Origin: Allobosea sp. BH3
GTDB taxonomy: Bacteria; Pseudomonadota; Alphaproteobacteria; Rhizobiales; Beijerinckiaceae
Length of the DNA: 64,000 nucleotides
NCBI RefSeq assembly: GCF_025499465.1
Contig: NZ_JAIMCA010000004.1
Location: 558,001-622,000, forward strand
Direction: 5' to 3'
The notes beneath the pieces are model-generated. The model did not search any database and was not told the origin of the DNA. It saw only the letters and a list, made by a program, of their open reading frames with translations. Positions 50,343 through 58,345 of this stretch are shown in pieces. Positions within the stretch are counted from its first letter, which is position 1; each line of letters begins with the position of its first letter. The position numbers and the translations under genes were made by a program.

Positions 50343-50438
50343 CGTCATTGCGAGCGCAGCGAAGCAAGCCAAGGGGGTTGGGTCGGACGTTACCCAGTCC
50401 CCGTGGATTGCTTCGTCGCTACGCTCCTCGCAATGACG
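50343..50438. repeat. CGTCATTGCGAGCG-type palindromic element
   Basis: CGTCATTGCGAGCGCAGCG at the left and CGCTCCTCGCAATGACG at the right, with GAAGCAA/TTGCTTC inner arms. This is the widely dispersed 'GTCATTGCGAGCG' element known from many unrelated bacteria. It lies in the gap between the hyi-like gene and the secreted hypothetical gene. Only one copy in this window. Confidence 0.8.
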
Positions 50439-50444
50439 GCGTGC

Positions 50445-51425
50445 TTACGGCTTCTTCTCCGGTTGCGGCGGGACAGGATCGGCCGAGAAACGCCGGAACA
50501 CCATGTCGGGCGAGGAGGTGTTGTGGCGCGAATGGGTGGCGCGGCCCATCCAGATATCGGTCGCCTTGCCGCCCTGGAACGGCATCAGCGGCTCTTCGCG
50601 CCACCCCTTGGCACCGGGTTCGCGCACCGCGATGCGGGCGACATCGTTGTTGAACTCGGTGACGTACATCGAGCGCAGCGCGAGGAAGGCCTTGCCGCCC
50701 GTCACAGGCCGATCCAGCACGGCGTCGAGCACCATCCGGTTCTCGTCGACGCTGCCGAGCTTCAGCGTGCCGTTGGAGCCGTCCTTGAAGGCGAGCTTGA
50801 AGGAAAGCGTCTTCGGATCGAACTCGATCTCGCGGATGTTCACCACCGGCCGGCCGTCCTGCTCCACCGGGCCGAACAGGAAGGAGGAACCGTAGGAGGA
50901 ATAGCCGAGATGCTCCGGTGGCATCGGCCGGGCCCGCCAGTAGCCATCCTGCGGATAGACCACCAGAACCTCGTAGGACTTGTCCTTGCCGAGCTTCCAG
51001 AGCTGGACGATGTGCAGCCCTTTCTCCACCCTGTCGCCGACGCGGAAGGTCGTGTCGGCCGGGCGCCAGAAGCTCGGGAAGGTGTAGCCCACCAGCCAGT
51101 AATCGATGGTTTCCCAGAAGGTCACGCGGCGCGGCGGCGTCGGCGGGGCGAAGGACGGGTCGCCCTTCATGTCGCAATTCGTCCAGTCGGCGTCCCAGTT
51201 GTCGCGCACCAGCCCCGCGATATAGGCCGGATGCGCCGCCTCGATCTGGAAGCGCCGAACGTCGGGCGAGATCGCCTTGATGGTGACGTTGTCCTTCTCG
51301 GCGCAGAGCACCGGCTCGGACTCGTTCTTCACTTCGACAGGGATGTCGCCCGCGGCGAAAGCAGGCGTCGCGATGCAGGCGAGAGCCGCAAGCAGGGCGG
51401 CAGCGCGCAGGCGCAAAAACGTCAT
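50445..51425 (-). CDS. Secreted hypothetical protein
   Basis: 326 residues. MTFLRLRAAALLAALACIATPAFA is a signal peptide. The mature part is rich in beta structure and aromatic residues (FWETIDYWLVGYTFPSFWRP, SYEVLVVYPQDGYWRARPMP, YSSYGSSFLFGPVEQDGRP). I do not recognise a family. It lies 11 bases after the FkbM gene on the same strand, which itself overlaps opgH, so it is probably part of the glucan operon and acts in the periplasm. Confidence 0.82.
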   Translation of the reverse strand: MTFLRLRAAALLAALACIATPAFAAGDIPVEVKNESEPVLCAEKDNVTIKAISPDVRRFQIEAAHPAYIAGLVRDNWDADWTNCDMKGDPSFAPPTPPRRVTFWETIDYWLVGYTFPSFWRPADTTFRVGDRVEKGLHIVQLWKLGKDKSYEVLVVYPQDGYWRARPMPPEHLGYSSYGSSFLFGPVEQDGRPVVNIREIEFDPKTLSFKLAFKDGSNGTLKLGSVDENRMVLDAVLDRPVTGGKAFLALRSMYVTEFNNDVARIAVREPGAKGWREEPLMPFQGGKATDIWMGRATHSRHNTSSPDMVFRRFSADPVPPQPEKKP

Positions 51426-51436
51426 GAACGTCGCTC

Positions 51437-52195
51437 TCAGCGTTGCAGGATAGCGTAGACATCGCCTGAATTGGCGGCGTGCGGCAGGGCGCGCAGATAG
51501 GCGCCCATGGCCTCAACGTCGACGGGTGCGGGGAGTTCCAGCTGCTGGCTCTCGCCGAGCGCGACGTTGAAGCGGTAGAAGCCGAGCGTGTCCAGCAGGG
51601 CGAGGCAGGCCTCGGCCACGTCGCGCTGGATCGTGGTGAACTCGAAGGAGATCACCGGCACGGCCCGCGTCAGCCCCGCCAGCACATGCGCCTCGAAGCC
51701 TTCGACATCGATCTTGAGCAGCTTCGGCAGGCCGTATCGCATGATCAGCCGGTCGAGCGTCGTGCAGGGCACGGTGATCTCATGGTCCCAGGCCTGCCCC
51801 TCCCAGCCATTCGCCCCGGCAGCGGCGCCGATGAAGGCGGCCGAGGCTGTCGAGACGGTGGGGTTGTCGCTGTTGATCCTGAGCCCGATGGAGCCTTCGT
51901 GGTCGCCGCAGGCCGCCTCGATCAGCGTCACCAATGGGTCGCGCCGATGGATCAGGCGGATGACGCGGGCCGGCCCCGGCTGCGGCTCCAGCGCGACGAC
52001 GCGCGCGCCAAGCCGCCGGAAGGAGGACACGCGGTCGCCGACATGGGCGCCGATGTCGAAGGCGAGATCGCCGGGCGCCAGGAAGGCCTCGTAGAGCCGG
52101 TCCATCGCCGCATGGCGCTGCCGATCCCCGTGATAGACGCGCAGAGAGCGCGACAACGCCTTCACAGTCCCCTTCGGATAGGCGACGGCATTCAT
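51437..52195 (-). CDS. FkbM family methyltransferase
   Basis: 252 residues. Seen: DLAFDIGAHVGDRVSSFRRL (SAM-binding), VVALEPQPGPARVI, the conserved TLDRLIMRYGLPKLLKIDVEGFEAHVL and VISFEFTTIQRD. FkbM proteins O-methylate sugars or polyketides. The start ATG overlaps the opgH stop by ATGA, implying that the acceptor could be periplasmic glucan or its precursor. No membrane helices, so methylation would be cytosolic. Confidence 0.92.
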   Translation of the reverse strand: MNAVAYPKGTVKALSRSLRVYHGDRQRHAAMDRLYEAFLAPGDLAFDIGAHVGDRVSSFRRLGARVVALEPQPGPARVIRLIHRRDPLVTLIEAACGDHEGSIGLRINSDNPTVSTASAAFIGAAAGANGWEGQAWDHEITVPCTTLDRLIMRYGLPKLLKIDVEGFEAHVLAGLTRAVPVISFEFTTIQRDVAEACLALLDTLGFYRFNVALGESQQLELPAPVDVEAMGAYLRALPHAANSGDVYAILQR

Positions 52196-54021
52196 GCTCG
52201 CTCCCCCTCGCGAATGGCGGCCAGCACCGGCGGCATCGCGAAATCCTCCGGGATGCCGCAGAGCCCGCGCCGCGCCAGCCAGGCTCCGAGCGCGGGCGAG
52301 GCCGTCATCATGGCGAAGGGAATGGCGAGGAGGTAACCGGCCGCCAGCGGCAGCGACCAGAGCAATATGGCGGGTGAAAGAGCCCACAGCGCCGCGAACA
52401 GATAGACCCCGAACAGGAGATGCGGCCACAGGCCCGCGAAGGCAGTGGCAAGCGAGAGCGCATGGGCATCCCGCGCCTGGCCGTTCCAGCCGATCCGCGC
52501 CCGCCCGAAAGCGAGCCCGATCATGAAGAGCGTGGTGCGGAAGCTGGAAACGGCGCCCTGCAGGAACGCGAAGACGATCTCGATCGCGGCCGAGGCGAGG
52601 AAGCGCACCATCCCGCCATAGCGCCGCACCCCGCCCTTCGTCAGCAGGATGTCGACGAAGCCGGCGAGCTTCGGAGAGAGATACATCGCCAGGAACATGA
52701 GGTAGAGGCCGGCCGCCGCCAGGGCCGGATAATCGGCGATGGCGCGGTCCTCCAGCACCTTGAGCGGCGCGAGCGCGATCATCAGCGTCCAGGCCGGCAG
52801 GCCGAGGAACATCAGCACCGCCCAGATGAGCTGGAAGCGGCTCATCGGCTTGAGATCGGGCAGGTCGAGGAGCTTCAGATATTGCAGATTGCCCAGGCAC
52901 CAGCGCAGGTCCCGCCGGGCGAAATCGAGCATGGTCGGCGGGTTCTCCTCCCAGCTTCCGTCCTCGACCGGCAGCACGCGCACCTCGTAGCCGGCGCGGC
53001 GCATCAGCACCGCCTCGATCTGGTCATGGCTCATCACCGCCCCGCCGAGCGGGCCTTTGCCCGGCAAGACCGGCAGATGGCAGAAATTCCGGAACGGCGC
53101 GATCCGCACCAGCGCGTTGTGACCCCAGAACGGCCCGCAGTCCCCGCTCCACCAGGCCGATCCCATGGTGTAGGGCCGCATGCCGTGGCGCATGCCGAAC
53201 TGGAAGATGCGCGCGAAGGCCGAGCGGCTCGGCATGCCGACGACGAGGCTCTGCAGGATGCCGAGCTTCGGATGCGCCTGCATCATCCGTACGAGCTTCA
53301 CGATGGCATCTCCCGCCATGACGCTGTCGGCGTCGAGCGGCAGCATCAACTCGTAGCGATCGCCCCAGTGCTCGCAGAAATCGCGGAGATTGCCGGCCTT
53401 GAAGCCGGCATTATCGAGGCGTCGGCGATAGGTCAGCCGCGCCGGCTCGCCGATCTCCTGCGCCCAGGCCGCAGCCAGCGCCTCCTCGGCGGCCGCCACC
53501 TCGGGATCGCTGCTGTCGGACAGCACGAAATAATCGAACCAGACGCCCTCGCCCGTCGCGTCGAGACTTTCCTTGACAACCTTGAGCCGGCGGAAGGCAC
53601 GGGCCGGGTCCTCGTTGCGCAGGGTCATCAGCACGGCGGTGCGCAGCGTGATGGGTGAAGCCCGCTCGCCCGCCTCGACGAAGGGCGCGACGGCCTTGAG
53701 CCCGTCCTGCCGCCCATGCAGCAACCAGAGCCCGATCACGGCGTTCCAGAATCCGACCACAGTCCAGGGCGCACCGATGAGGAAAGCAATGAAGATCGCA
53801 GCATCCGCCGCTGTCCAGCCGCCGGCGCCGAGCACATGGCCCAGTCCCGCGAGCAGCGCAGCGAGGGTCGAGAGGTTCAGCGCGAGCATGAGAAGCCGCC
53901 GCCGGCGCAGCGTCGCCCGGGCCTGCAGCCCGGCCGGTGTCATACCGGTCGGCTCGGCCTCTTGCGCTGCCCGCTGGAACGTGGTCGGAGCGGGTCGTTG
54001 GTTCGTGACGGTCTCGGTCAT
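52192..54021 (-). CDS. opgH: Glucans biosynthesis glucosyltransferase OpgH (MdoH)
   Basis: 609 residues. Membrane GT2 enzyme that polymerises UDP-glucose into beta-1,2-linked backbone of osmoregulated periplasmic glucans. Seen: two N-terminal helices, FDYFVLSDSSDP, the DxD motif LPLDADSVMAG, WGHNALVRIAPF, MSHDQIEAVLMRR and the processive motif RRDLRWCLGNLQYLKL, then five or six C-terminal helices. Shorter N terminus than E. coli MdoH (847 residues). OpgG, usually in the same operon, is absent here. Confidence 0.94.
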   Translation of the reverse strand: MTETVTNQRPAPTTFQRAAQEAEPTGMTPAGLQARATLRRRRLLMLALNLSTLAALLAGLGHVLGAGGWTAADAAIFIAFLIGAPWTVVGFWNAVIGLWLLHGRQDGLKAVAPFVEAGERASPITLRTAVLMTLRNEDPARAFRRLKVVKESLDATGEGVWFDYFVLSDSSDPEVAAAEEALAAAWAQEIGEPARLTYRRRLDNAGFKAGNLRDFCEHWGDRYELMLPLDADSVMAGDAIVKLVRMMQAHPKLGILQSLVVGMPSRSAFARIFQFGMRHGMRPYTMGSAWWSGDCGPFWGHNALVRIAPFRNFCHLPVLPGKGPLGGAVMSHDQIEAVLMRRAGYEVRVLPVEDGSWEENPPTMLDFARRDLRWCLGNLQYLKLLDLPDLKPMSRFQLIWAVLMFLGLPAWTLMIALAPLKVLEDRAIADYPALAAAGLYLMFLAMYLSPKLAGFVDILLTKGGVRRYGGMVRFLASAAIEIVFAFLQGAVSSFRTTLFMIGLAFGRARIGWNGQARDAHALSLATAFAGLWPHLLFGVYLFAALWALSPAILLWSLPLAAGYLLAIPFAMMTASPALGAWLARRGLCGIPEDFAMPPVLAAIREGERA

Positions 54022-54064
54022 GGAGCGGCGGCAGGCAGGCTCGGACGGACGGGATCGGACGTAA

Positions 54065-55084
54065 ATGGCGCGGGAGCTAAAGCCGGCATATACGGCTAAC
54101 GCAAGGGCAAAAGCTCTGGCGCTTTGGTATACGGCCCCCCGTGAATGCCGCCTGAATGAAGTTTCGCTGCCTGCGGCCGGTCCGGACGACTGTCAGATCA
54201 CGACATTGTGGAGTGGTGTCAGCCGCGGCACGGAGCGTCTGGTCTCCGAAGGTCGCGTGCCGGCCTGCGAGCATGAGCGCATGCGCGCGCCCTTCCAGGA
54301 GGGGGACTTTCCCTTTCCGGTCAAGTTCGGCTACTGCGCCGTCGGCCGCGTCGATGAAGGCCCGGCCGATATGCTCGGCCGCACGGTCTTCTGCCTGCAC
54401 CCCCACCAGGATCGCTTCGTCGCCCCTCGATCCTGCCTGATGCCCGTGCCCGATGCCGTGCCGGCGCGCCGCGCCATCCTCGCCGCCAATATGGAGACGG
54501 CGCTGAATGCGCATTGGGACGGCGGCTCCGGCCCGGCCGACCGCATCGTCGTGGTCGGCGGCGGCGTGCTCGGCCTGCTCGTCGCCTGGCTCGGAGCGCG
54601 ACTGCCGGGCGCGCAGGTGACGCTGGTCGATATCGAACCTGCACGTGCGGCACTCGCCGACAAGCTCGGCTTCGGTTTCGCCCTGCCGGACGCAGCCCCG
54701 CAGGGGGCCGACCTCGTCTTCCACGCCAGCGCAACCTCAAGCGGTCTCGCCACGGCCATCGCCGCGGCTGGAACAGAAGCGCGCATCGTCGAGCTGAGCT
54801 GGTATGGCGAGGGGGCGGTGTCGGCACCGCTCGGCGGCGCCTTCCATGCGCGGCGGCTGCAACTCATCTCGTCGCAGGTCGGCATGATCTCTCAATCGCG
54901 CCGCGCCCGCTGGGACAGTTCCCGCCGCGCCGAGGCTGCCATGGCACTGCTGGCCGACGACAGGCTCGATGCCCTCATCAGCGAGGAGATCGCCTTCCGC
55001 GACGCCCCTCGGCGTATACCGGAGCTGCTCGAACGTGGTGCCGCTGGTCTGACCGCTGCGATTTGCTATGAGACGCGGCCATGA
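54065..55084 (+). CDS. MDR-family dehydrogenase, BchC-like
   Basis: 339 residues. Overall pattern of medium-chain dehydrogenases: a GroES-like N-terminal domain (LWSGVSRGTERLVSEGRVP, FPFPVKFGYCAVGRV) and a Rossmann domain with RIVVVGGGVLGLLVAWLGAR. It resembles BchC (bacteriochlorophyllide dehydrogenase) in WSGVSRGTERL replacing the usual zinc-site CGVCGSD, so no catalytic or structural zinc is apparent. First gene of a plus-strand run with a PTPS homologue, a glycosyltransferase and a methyltransferase; no bch genes are nearby. Divergent from opgH by 43 bases. Likely oxidises a sugar or hydroxyethyl side chain of the pathway intermediate. Confidence 0.85.
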   Translation: MARELKPAYTANARAKALALWYTAPRECRLNEVSLPAAGPDDCQITTLWSGVSRGTERLVSEGRVPACEHERMRAPFQEGDFPFPVKFGYCAVGRVDEGPADMLGRTVFCLHPHQDRFVAPRSCLMPVPDAVPARRAILAANMETALNAHWDGGSGPADRIVVVGGGVLGLLVAWLGARLPGAQVTLVDIEPARAALADKLGFGFALPDAAPQGADLVFHASATSSGLATAIAAAGTEARIVELSWYGEGAVSAPLGGAFHARRLQLISSQVGMISQSRRARWDSSRRAEAAMALLADDRLDALISEEIAFRDAPRRIPELLERGAAGLTAAICYETRP

Positions 55085-55176
55085 CCGCGTTGGCACTCGT
55101 TCAGGATCCGGACGGCTGTCTTCTGCGTTTCTCGCAGCCCCTCGGCCGCCGGCCGGCCGCGCTATCCGAGCGCTGA
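55081..55176 (+). CDS. Possible 31-residue frame overlapping the dehydrogenase stop
   Basis: An ATG at 55081 overlaps the dehydrogenase stop (ATGA), as operon genes often do, and opens 31 codons (MTALALVQDPDGCLLRF to ALSER). It fills the 113-base gap before the PTPS gene. It has no recognisable domain and could be a chance frame or a shortened gene remnant. Confidence 0.22.
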   Translation: MTALALVQDPDGCLLRFSQPLGRRPAALSER

Positions 55177-55197
55177 AACGCCATATCGGGAGACCGC

Positions 55198-55599
55198 ATG
55201 TACTCCGTCGAAGTCCGCGACCGCATCATGATCGGCCATTCCCTGCCGGATCCGTTCTTCGGCCCGGCGCAGAACATGCACGGCGCGACCTTCGTGGTCG
55301 ACGTCGCCTTCTTCCGCGAGGCGCTCAACCGCCAGAACGTCGTGGTCGATATCGGCGCCGCGCTCGATGTGCTGAGCCGGACGCTGAAGCCGCTGAACTA
55401 CCAGAACCTGGACACGCTGCCGCAATTCGCCGGCGTGCTGACGACCACCGAATTCCTCTGCAAGCATATATTCGACGCCATGGCGGCTGCCGCGAAGTCC
55501 GGCTCACTGGGAGCGGATGGCGAAGGCCTCGCGAAGATCCGCGTGACGCTTCACGAGACCGACCTCGCCCGCGCCGCCTATGAGGGCGCACTGGCGTGA
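55198..55599 (+). CDS. Divergent 6-pyruvoyl/6-carboxy-tetrahydropterin synthase homologue
   Basis: 133 residues, ATG with GGGAG upstream. Family architecture is clear: a first His at IGHSL (14), the MHGATF stretch, VVVDIGAALDVL (DF-helix), LNYQNLDTLP, FAGVLTTTEFLCKHIF and ETDLARAAYEG with the conserved Glu120. By eye against E. coli QueD, the catalytic Cys in CGRLHGH becomes Ala24, the second His of HGH becomes Ala30, and the Asp-His pair in LDHHYLN becomes Asn67-Tyr68. Zinc binding and the normal lyase chemistry are therefore doubtful. Likely a neofunctionalised pterin-binding protein. Overlaps the glycosyltransferase start. Confidence 0.85.
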   Translation: MYSVEVRDRIMIGHSLPDPFFGPAQNMHGATFVVDVAFFREALNRQNVVVDIGAALDVLSRTLKPLNYQNLDTLPQFAGVLTTTEFLCKHIFDAMAAAAKSGSLGADGEGLAKIRVTLHETDLARAAYEGALA

Positions 55600-56648
55600 G
55601 CGCCGTCGTCTTCGCCATTCCGGGCGACATCGACCTGCCGACCGGCGGCTATGGCTATGACCGTCGCCTGCTGCGGGAATGGAGAGAGGCCGGCATCGAG
55701 GCCCGACATCTGGCCCTGCCGGCTGGATTCCCCTTCCCGACTAAGGCCCACCTCGCCTTGACCGAGAAGCTTCTCGTGACGACTTCCGCCGACGAAACGC
55801 TGCTGATCGACGGGCTGGCCTTCGGAGCCTTTCCCGAAGCGCTCGCCGCCCGCTTCTCGGACCGTCTGGTCGCGCTCGTCCACCATCCGCTCGCGCTCGA
55901 AACCGGGCTCGCCCCCCTGCAGGCGGAAGCGCTCCGGCTCAGCGAGCGCGCCGCCCTGCGCCATGCCCGCCGCGTGGTGGCGAGCAGCCCCTCGACGGCG
56001 CGCATCCTGACGGCGGATTTCGACGTGGCTGCCGACCGCATCGCCGTCGCGGAGCCCGGCGTAGATACGGCCCGCCGCGCGACCGGCAGCGGTGGCGAAG
56101 GGCCGCTGCGGCTCACCGCCGTAGGCTCGCTGATTCCACGCAAGGGTTACGACGTGCTGGTGGAGGCGCTCACCCGGATCGCCGATCGCGACTGGCGCCT
56201 GACCATCGCCGGCTCGCCCGACTATGCCCCCGCGACGACAGCGGCGCTGCGCGCCCAGATCGACGCCGCCGGGCTGTCGGACCGCATCTTGCTTGCAGGA
56301 GCCGTTCCACCGGAGCGGCTCGATGAACTTTATGGAGAGACGGATCTCTTCGTCATGCCGTCCCTGTTCGAGGGCTACGGCATGGTGCTGACCGAAGCCC
56401 TGGCGCGCGGACTGCCGATCGTCTGCACCTTGAGCGGCGCAGGCGCCGAGATGTTGCCCGACGACGCGGCGCTCAAAGTGCCCCCCGGCGACACTGCGGC
56501 ACTTGCCAAGGCGCTCGCGACGCTGATTGATGCGCCCGCCGAGCGCAGGGCACGTTCCGATGCCGCATGGGCGGCAGCTGGCAACCTGCCGCGCTGGCAC
56601 GACACGGCCCGCATCGTCGCCGCAGCCTGCCTGCGCGACGGCGGCTAA
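55596..56648 (+). CDS. GT4-type glycosyltransferase
   Basis: 350 residues, GTG start overlapping the PTPS stop. GT-B fold with N-terminal FAIPGDIDLPTGGYGYDRRL, HPLALETGL and the second domain LTAVGSLIPRKGYDVLVEAL, LFVMPSLFEGYGMVLTEALARGLP (E-x7-E donor-binding motif). It should transfer a sugar from a nucleotide-sugar donor. Overlap with the PTPS homologue suggests the acceptor belongs to the same pathway, perhaps a pterin, giving a glycosylated pterin; this is inference. Confidence 0.9.
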   Translation: MSAVVFAIPGDIDLPTGGYGYDRRLLREWREAGIEARHLALPAGFPFPTKAHLALTEKLLVTTSADETLLIDGLAFGAFPEALAARFSDRLVALVHHPLALETGLAPLQAEALRLSERAALRHARRVVASSPSTARILTADFDVAADRIAVAEPGVDTARRATGSGGEGPLRLTAVGSLIPRKGYDVLVEALTRIADRDWRLTIAGSPDYAPATTAALRAQIDAAGLSDRILLAGAVPPERLDELYGETDLFVMPSLFEGYGMVLTEALARGLPIVCTLSGAGAEMLPDDAALKVPPGDTAALAKALATLIDAPAERRARSDAAWAAAGNLPRWHDTARIVAAACLRDGG

Positions 56649-56659
56649 AAGGTGGTCTG

Positions 56660-57499
56660 ATGACAGGTTTTTCTCCCGAATGGCTGGCGCTGCGCGAGCC
56701 GGCGGACCACGCGGCGCGCAATCCGCAGGTGCTCGCCGCCGTCGGCGCCCATTTCGCCGAGAAGTCCTCTATCGCCGTGCTCGATTTGGGCAGCGGTGCG
56801 GGCTCCAACCTCCGCGCGTCCTATGCCGCCCTGCCCGACCGGCAGCACTGGACCCTCGTCGATCATGACGTCGAGCTGCTCGACTTCGCACGCGAACGCC
56901 TGAAGGACTGGGCGGATGAAGCCCGCGAGCAGGGCGAAGAGCTCGTCCTCACCAAGGGGGGCAAGTCGATCACGGTCGACACCCGCCGGATCGATCTCGA
57001 CAGGGACCTGGAATGGGTGCTGGGCTGGCAGCCCGACCTCGTCACCGCGGCCGCCCTGTTCGATCTGACCTCGAAGCGCTGGATCGAGCGCTTCGTTGCG
57101 GCCCTGGCGAGCCAGCACCTGCCGCTCCATGCGGTGCTGACCTATGACGGCCGCGAGGACTGGCAGCCGGCCCATCCCGCCGATGCGGGCATCCACGCCG
57201 CCTTCACCGAGCATCAGCGCCGCGACAAGGGCTTCGGCCCGGCAGCCGGTCCCGATGCCTGCGAGATCATGGCAGAAGCCTTCCGCAAATCCGGCTTCGC
57301 CGTCTCGACGGGCGACAGCAGCTGGCTCGTCGACGATCGCTTTGGTGAGCTTCGCGCAGTGCTGGCAGAGGGTATCGCCGGCGCGGTCGGCGAGACGGCG
57401 CGGATCGAGCCTTCCGCGCTGAACGAATGGCTCCTCGCCCGCCGCGAGGCGCACTCGGCCCGCATCGGCCACCAGGACCTCTGGGCCCGGCCCGTCTGA
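56660..57499 (+). CDS. Class I SAM-dependent methyltransferase
   Basis: 279 residues, ATG with AAGGTGG upstream, 11 bases after the glycosyltransferase. Rossmann motif VLDLGSGAGSNLRASYA, WTLVDHDVELLDFAR, LVTAAALFDLTSKRWIERF and a C-terminal lid. No specific subfamily. Likely methylates a product of the preceding enzymes. It ends just before a convergent cytochrome b561 gene. Confidence 0.87.
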   Translation: MTGFSPEWLALREPADHAARNPQVLAAVGAHFAEKSSIAVLDLGSGAGSNLRASYAALPDRQHWTLVDHDVELLDFARERLKDWADEAREQGEELVLTKGGKSITVDTRRIDLDRDLEWVLGWQPDLVTAAALFDLTSKRWIERFVAALASQHLPLHAVLTYDGREDWQPAHPADAGIHAAFTEHQRRDKGFGPAAGPDACEIMAEAFRKSGFAVSTGDSSWLVDDRFGELRAVLAEGIAGAVGETARIEPSALNEWLLARREAHSARIGHQDLWARPV

Positions 57500-57509
57500 A
57501 GGCACGGGC

Positions 57510-58073
57510 CTAGCGCAGCCCCGGCAACATCCGGCGCAGGACACCGTCCCGGCGGATCAGGTGGTGGAACAGCGCCGCGCCGATATGCATCAGCGCAAGC
57601 GCGCCCAGCAGCAGCGCAAGCTTTCCGTGGATGCCGAGCACGCGCTGCGCCGCCGCCTCGTCGGGGCTGGTGAGCGCCGGCAGATTGAACAGGTCGAAGA
57701 TGCCGAGCGCCGGGTAAAGCGACACGCCGATCCAGCCCAGCACCGGCACGACCAGCAACAGCCCGTAGAGCAGCCAGTGGACGAGATGCGACGCCGCCTT
57801 CTCCCACCATTTCAGCGTCGGCTCGTCCGGCGGCGCGCCATGCAGCAGGCGGTAGATCAGCCGCCCGGCGGTCAGCCACAGGATCAGGAAGCCCATGAGC
57901 TTGTGGCCGCTGTAGAGCGCATTGGTCAGCCCGTCCCACAGGTTGAGCACATTGCCGCGATAGCTCATCGTGACGCCGACCGGGATCATCGCAAAGACGG
58001 CGATCGCGGTGACCCAGTGCAGAGTGCGGGCGGTGACGCTGTAGGAGCGCCCCATCATCGTTTCTTTCCGCAT
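57510..58073 (-). CDS. Cytochrome b561 family protein
   Basis: 187 residues, four membrane helices. His ligands at RTLHWVTAIAVF, YSGHKLMGFLIL, ASHLVHWLLYGLLLV and GIHGKLALLLGALALMHIGAALFHHL would hold two b haems. Such proteins (CybB) move electrons from ubiquinol, sometimes to periplasmic partners such as superoxide or catalase-type enzymes. Start could be any of three Met codons within the first seven residues. Inserted antisense between the methyltransferase and the GTP cyclohydrolase. Confidence 0.92.
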   Translation of the reverse strand: MRKETMMGRSYSVTARTLHWVTAIAVFAMIPVGVTMSYRGNVLNLWDGLTNALYSGHKLMGFLILWLTAGRLIYRLLHGAPPDEPTLKWWEKAASHLVHWLLYGLLLVVPVLGWIGVSLYPALGIFDLFNLPALTSPDEAAAQRVLGIHGKLALLLGALALMHIGAALFHHLIRRDGVLRRMLPGLR

Positions 58074-58227
58074 CGGGGCATTTCCTCTCTCTGCCGCTAG
58101 GGAAGATATTCATCTCAGGTTCAAAGGGTCGAGCCTACAGGCCGCTGTGGAAAGAGGGGTGATCCATTTCCCCAATTCCGGCGTATTTTCCTCAAGACGT
58201 GTTCAGACCGATGCGGTTTTCTGATAC

Positions 58228-58252
58228 GGAACCGGCATCGGGGCGGGGCGTT
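58228..58252 (+). promoter_or_regulatory. Perfect EcfG consensus promoter upstream of the GTP cyclohydrolase gene
   Basis: GGAAC (58228-58232), 16-base spacer, CGTT (58249-58252): an exact match to the alphaproteobacterial general stress consensus. The expected transcript start is near 58259, leaving a leader of about 87 bases to the ATG at 58346 or about 33 to an ATG at 58292. It faces the ribA-like gene and no other. Confidence 0.75.
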
Positions 58253-58345
58253 GCTGGCAGGGCGGTCAACGAACCCCTATATCGCTGTTGAATGGTGCCC
58301 TCGATGCTCCCCGGCCGGCCCCCGGCCCAATCTGACGGACTTCCG

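Noticed and set aside
53976..53999. GGAAC-N15-CGTT upstream of the BchC-like gene
   Set aside because: Spacer is one base short of the EcfG requirement and the site lies inside opgH; possible but not supported. It would be notable if shown active, since it would link the operon to the same sigma factor as the ribA gene.
54065..55084. BchC-like gene as part of photosynthesis
   Set aside because: No bch, crt or puf genes in the window; similarity is to the wider MDR subgroup.
55198..55599. PTPS homologue as QueD for the queC pathway
   Set aside because: Distant from queC and lacking catalytic Cys, Asp-His and a zinc His by eye.
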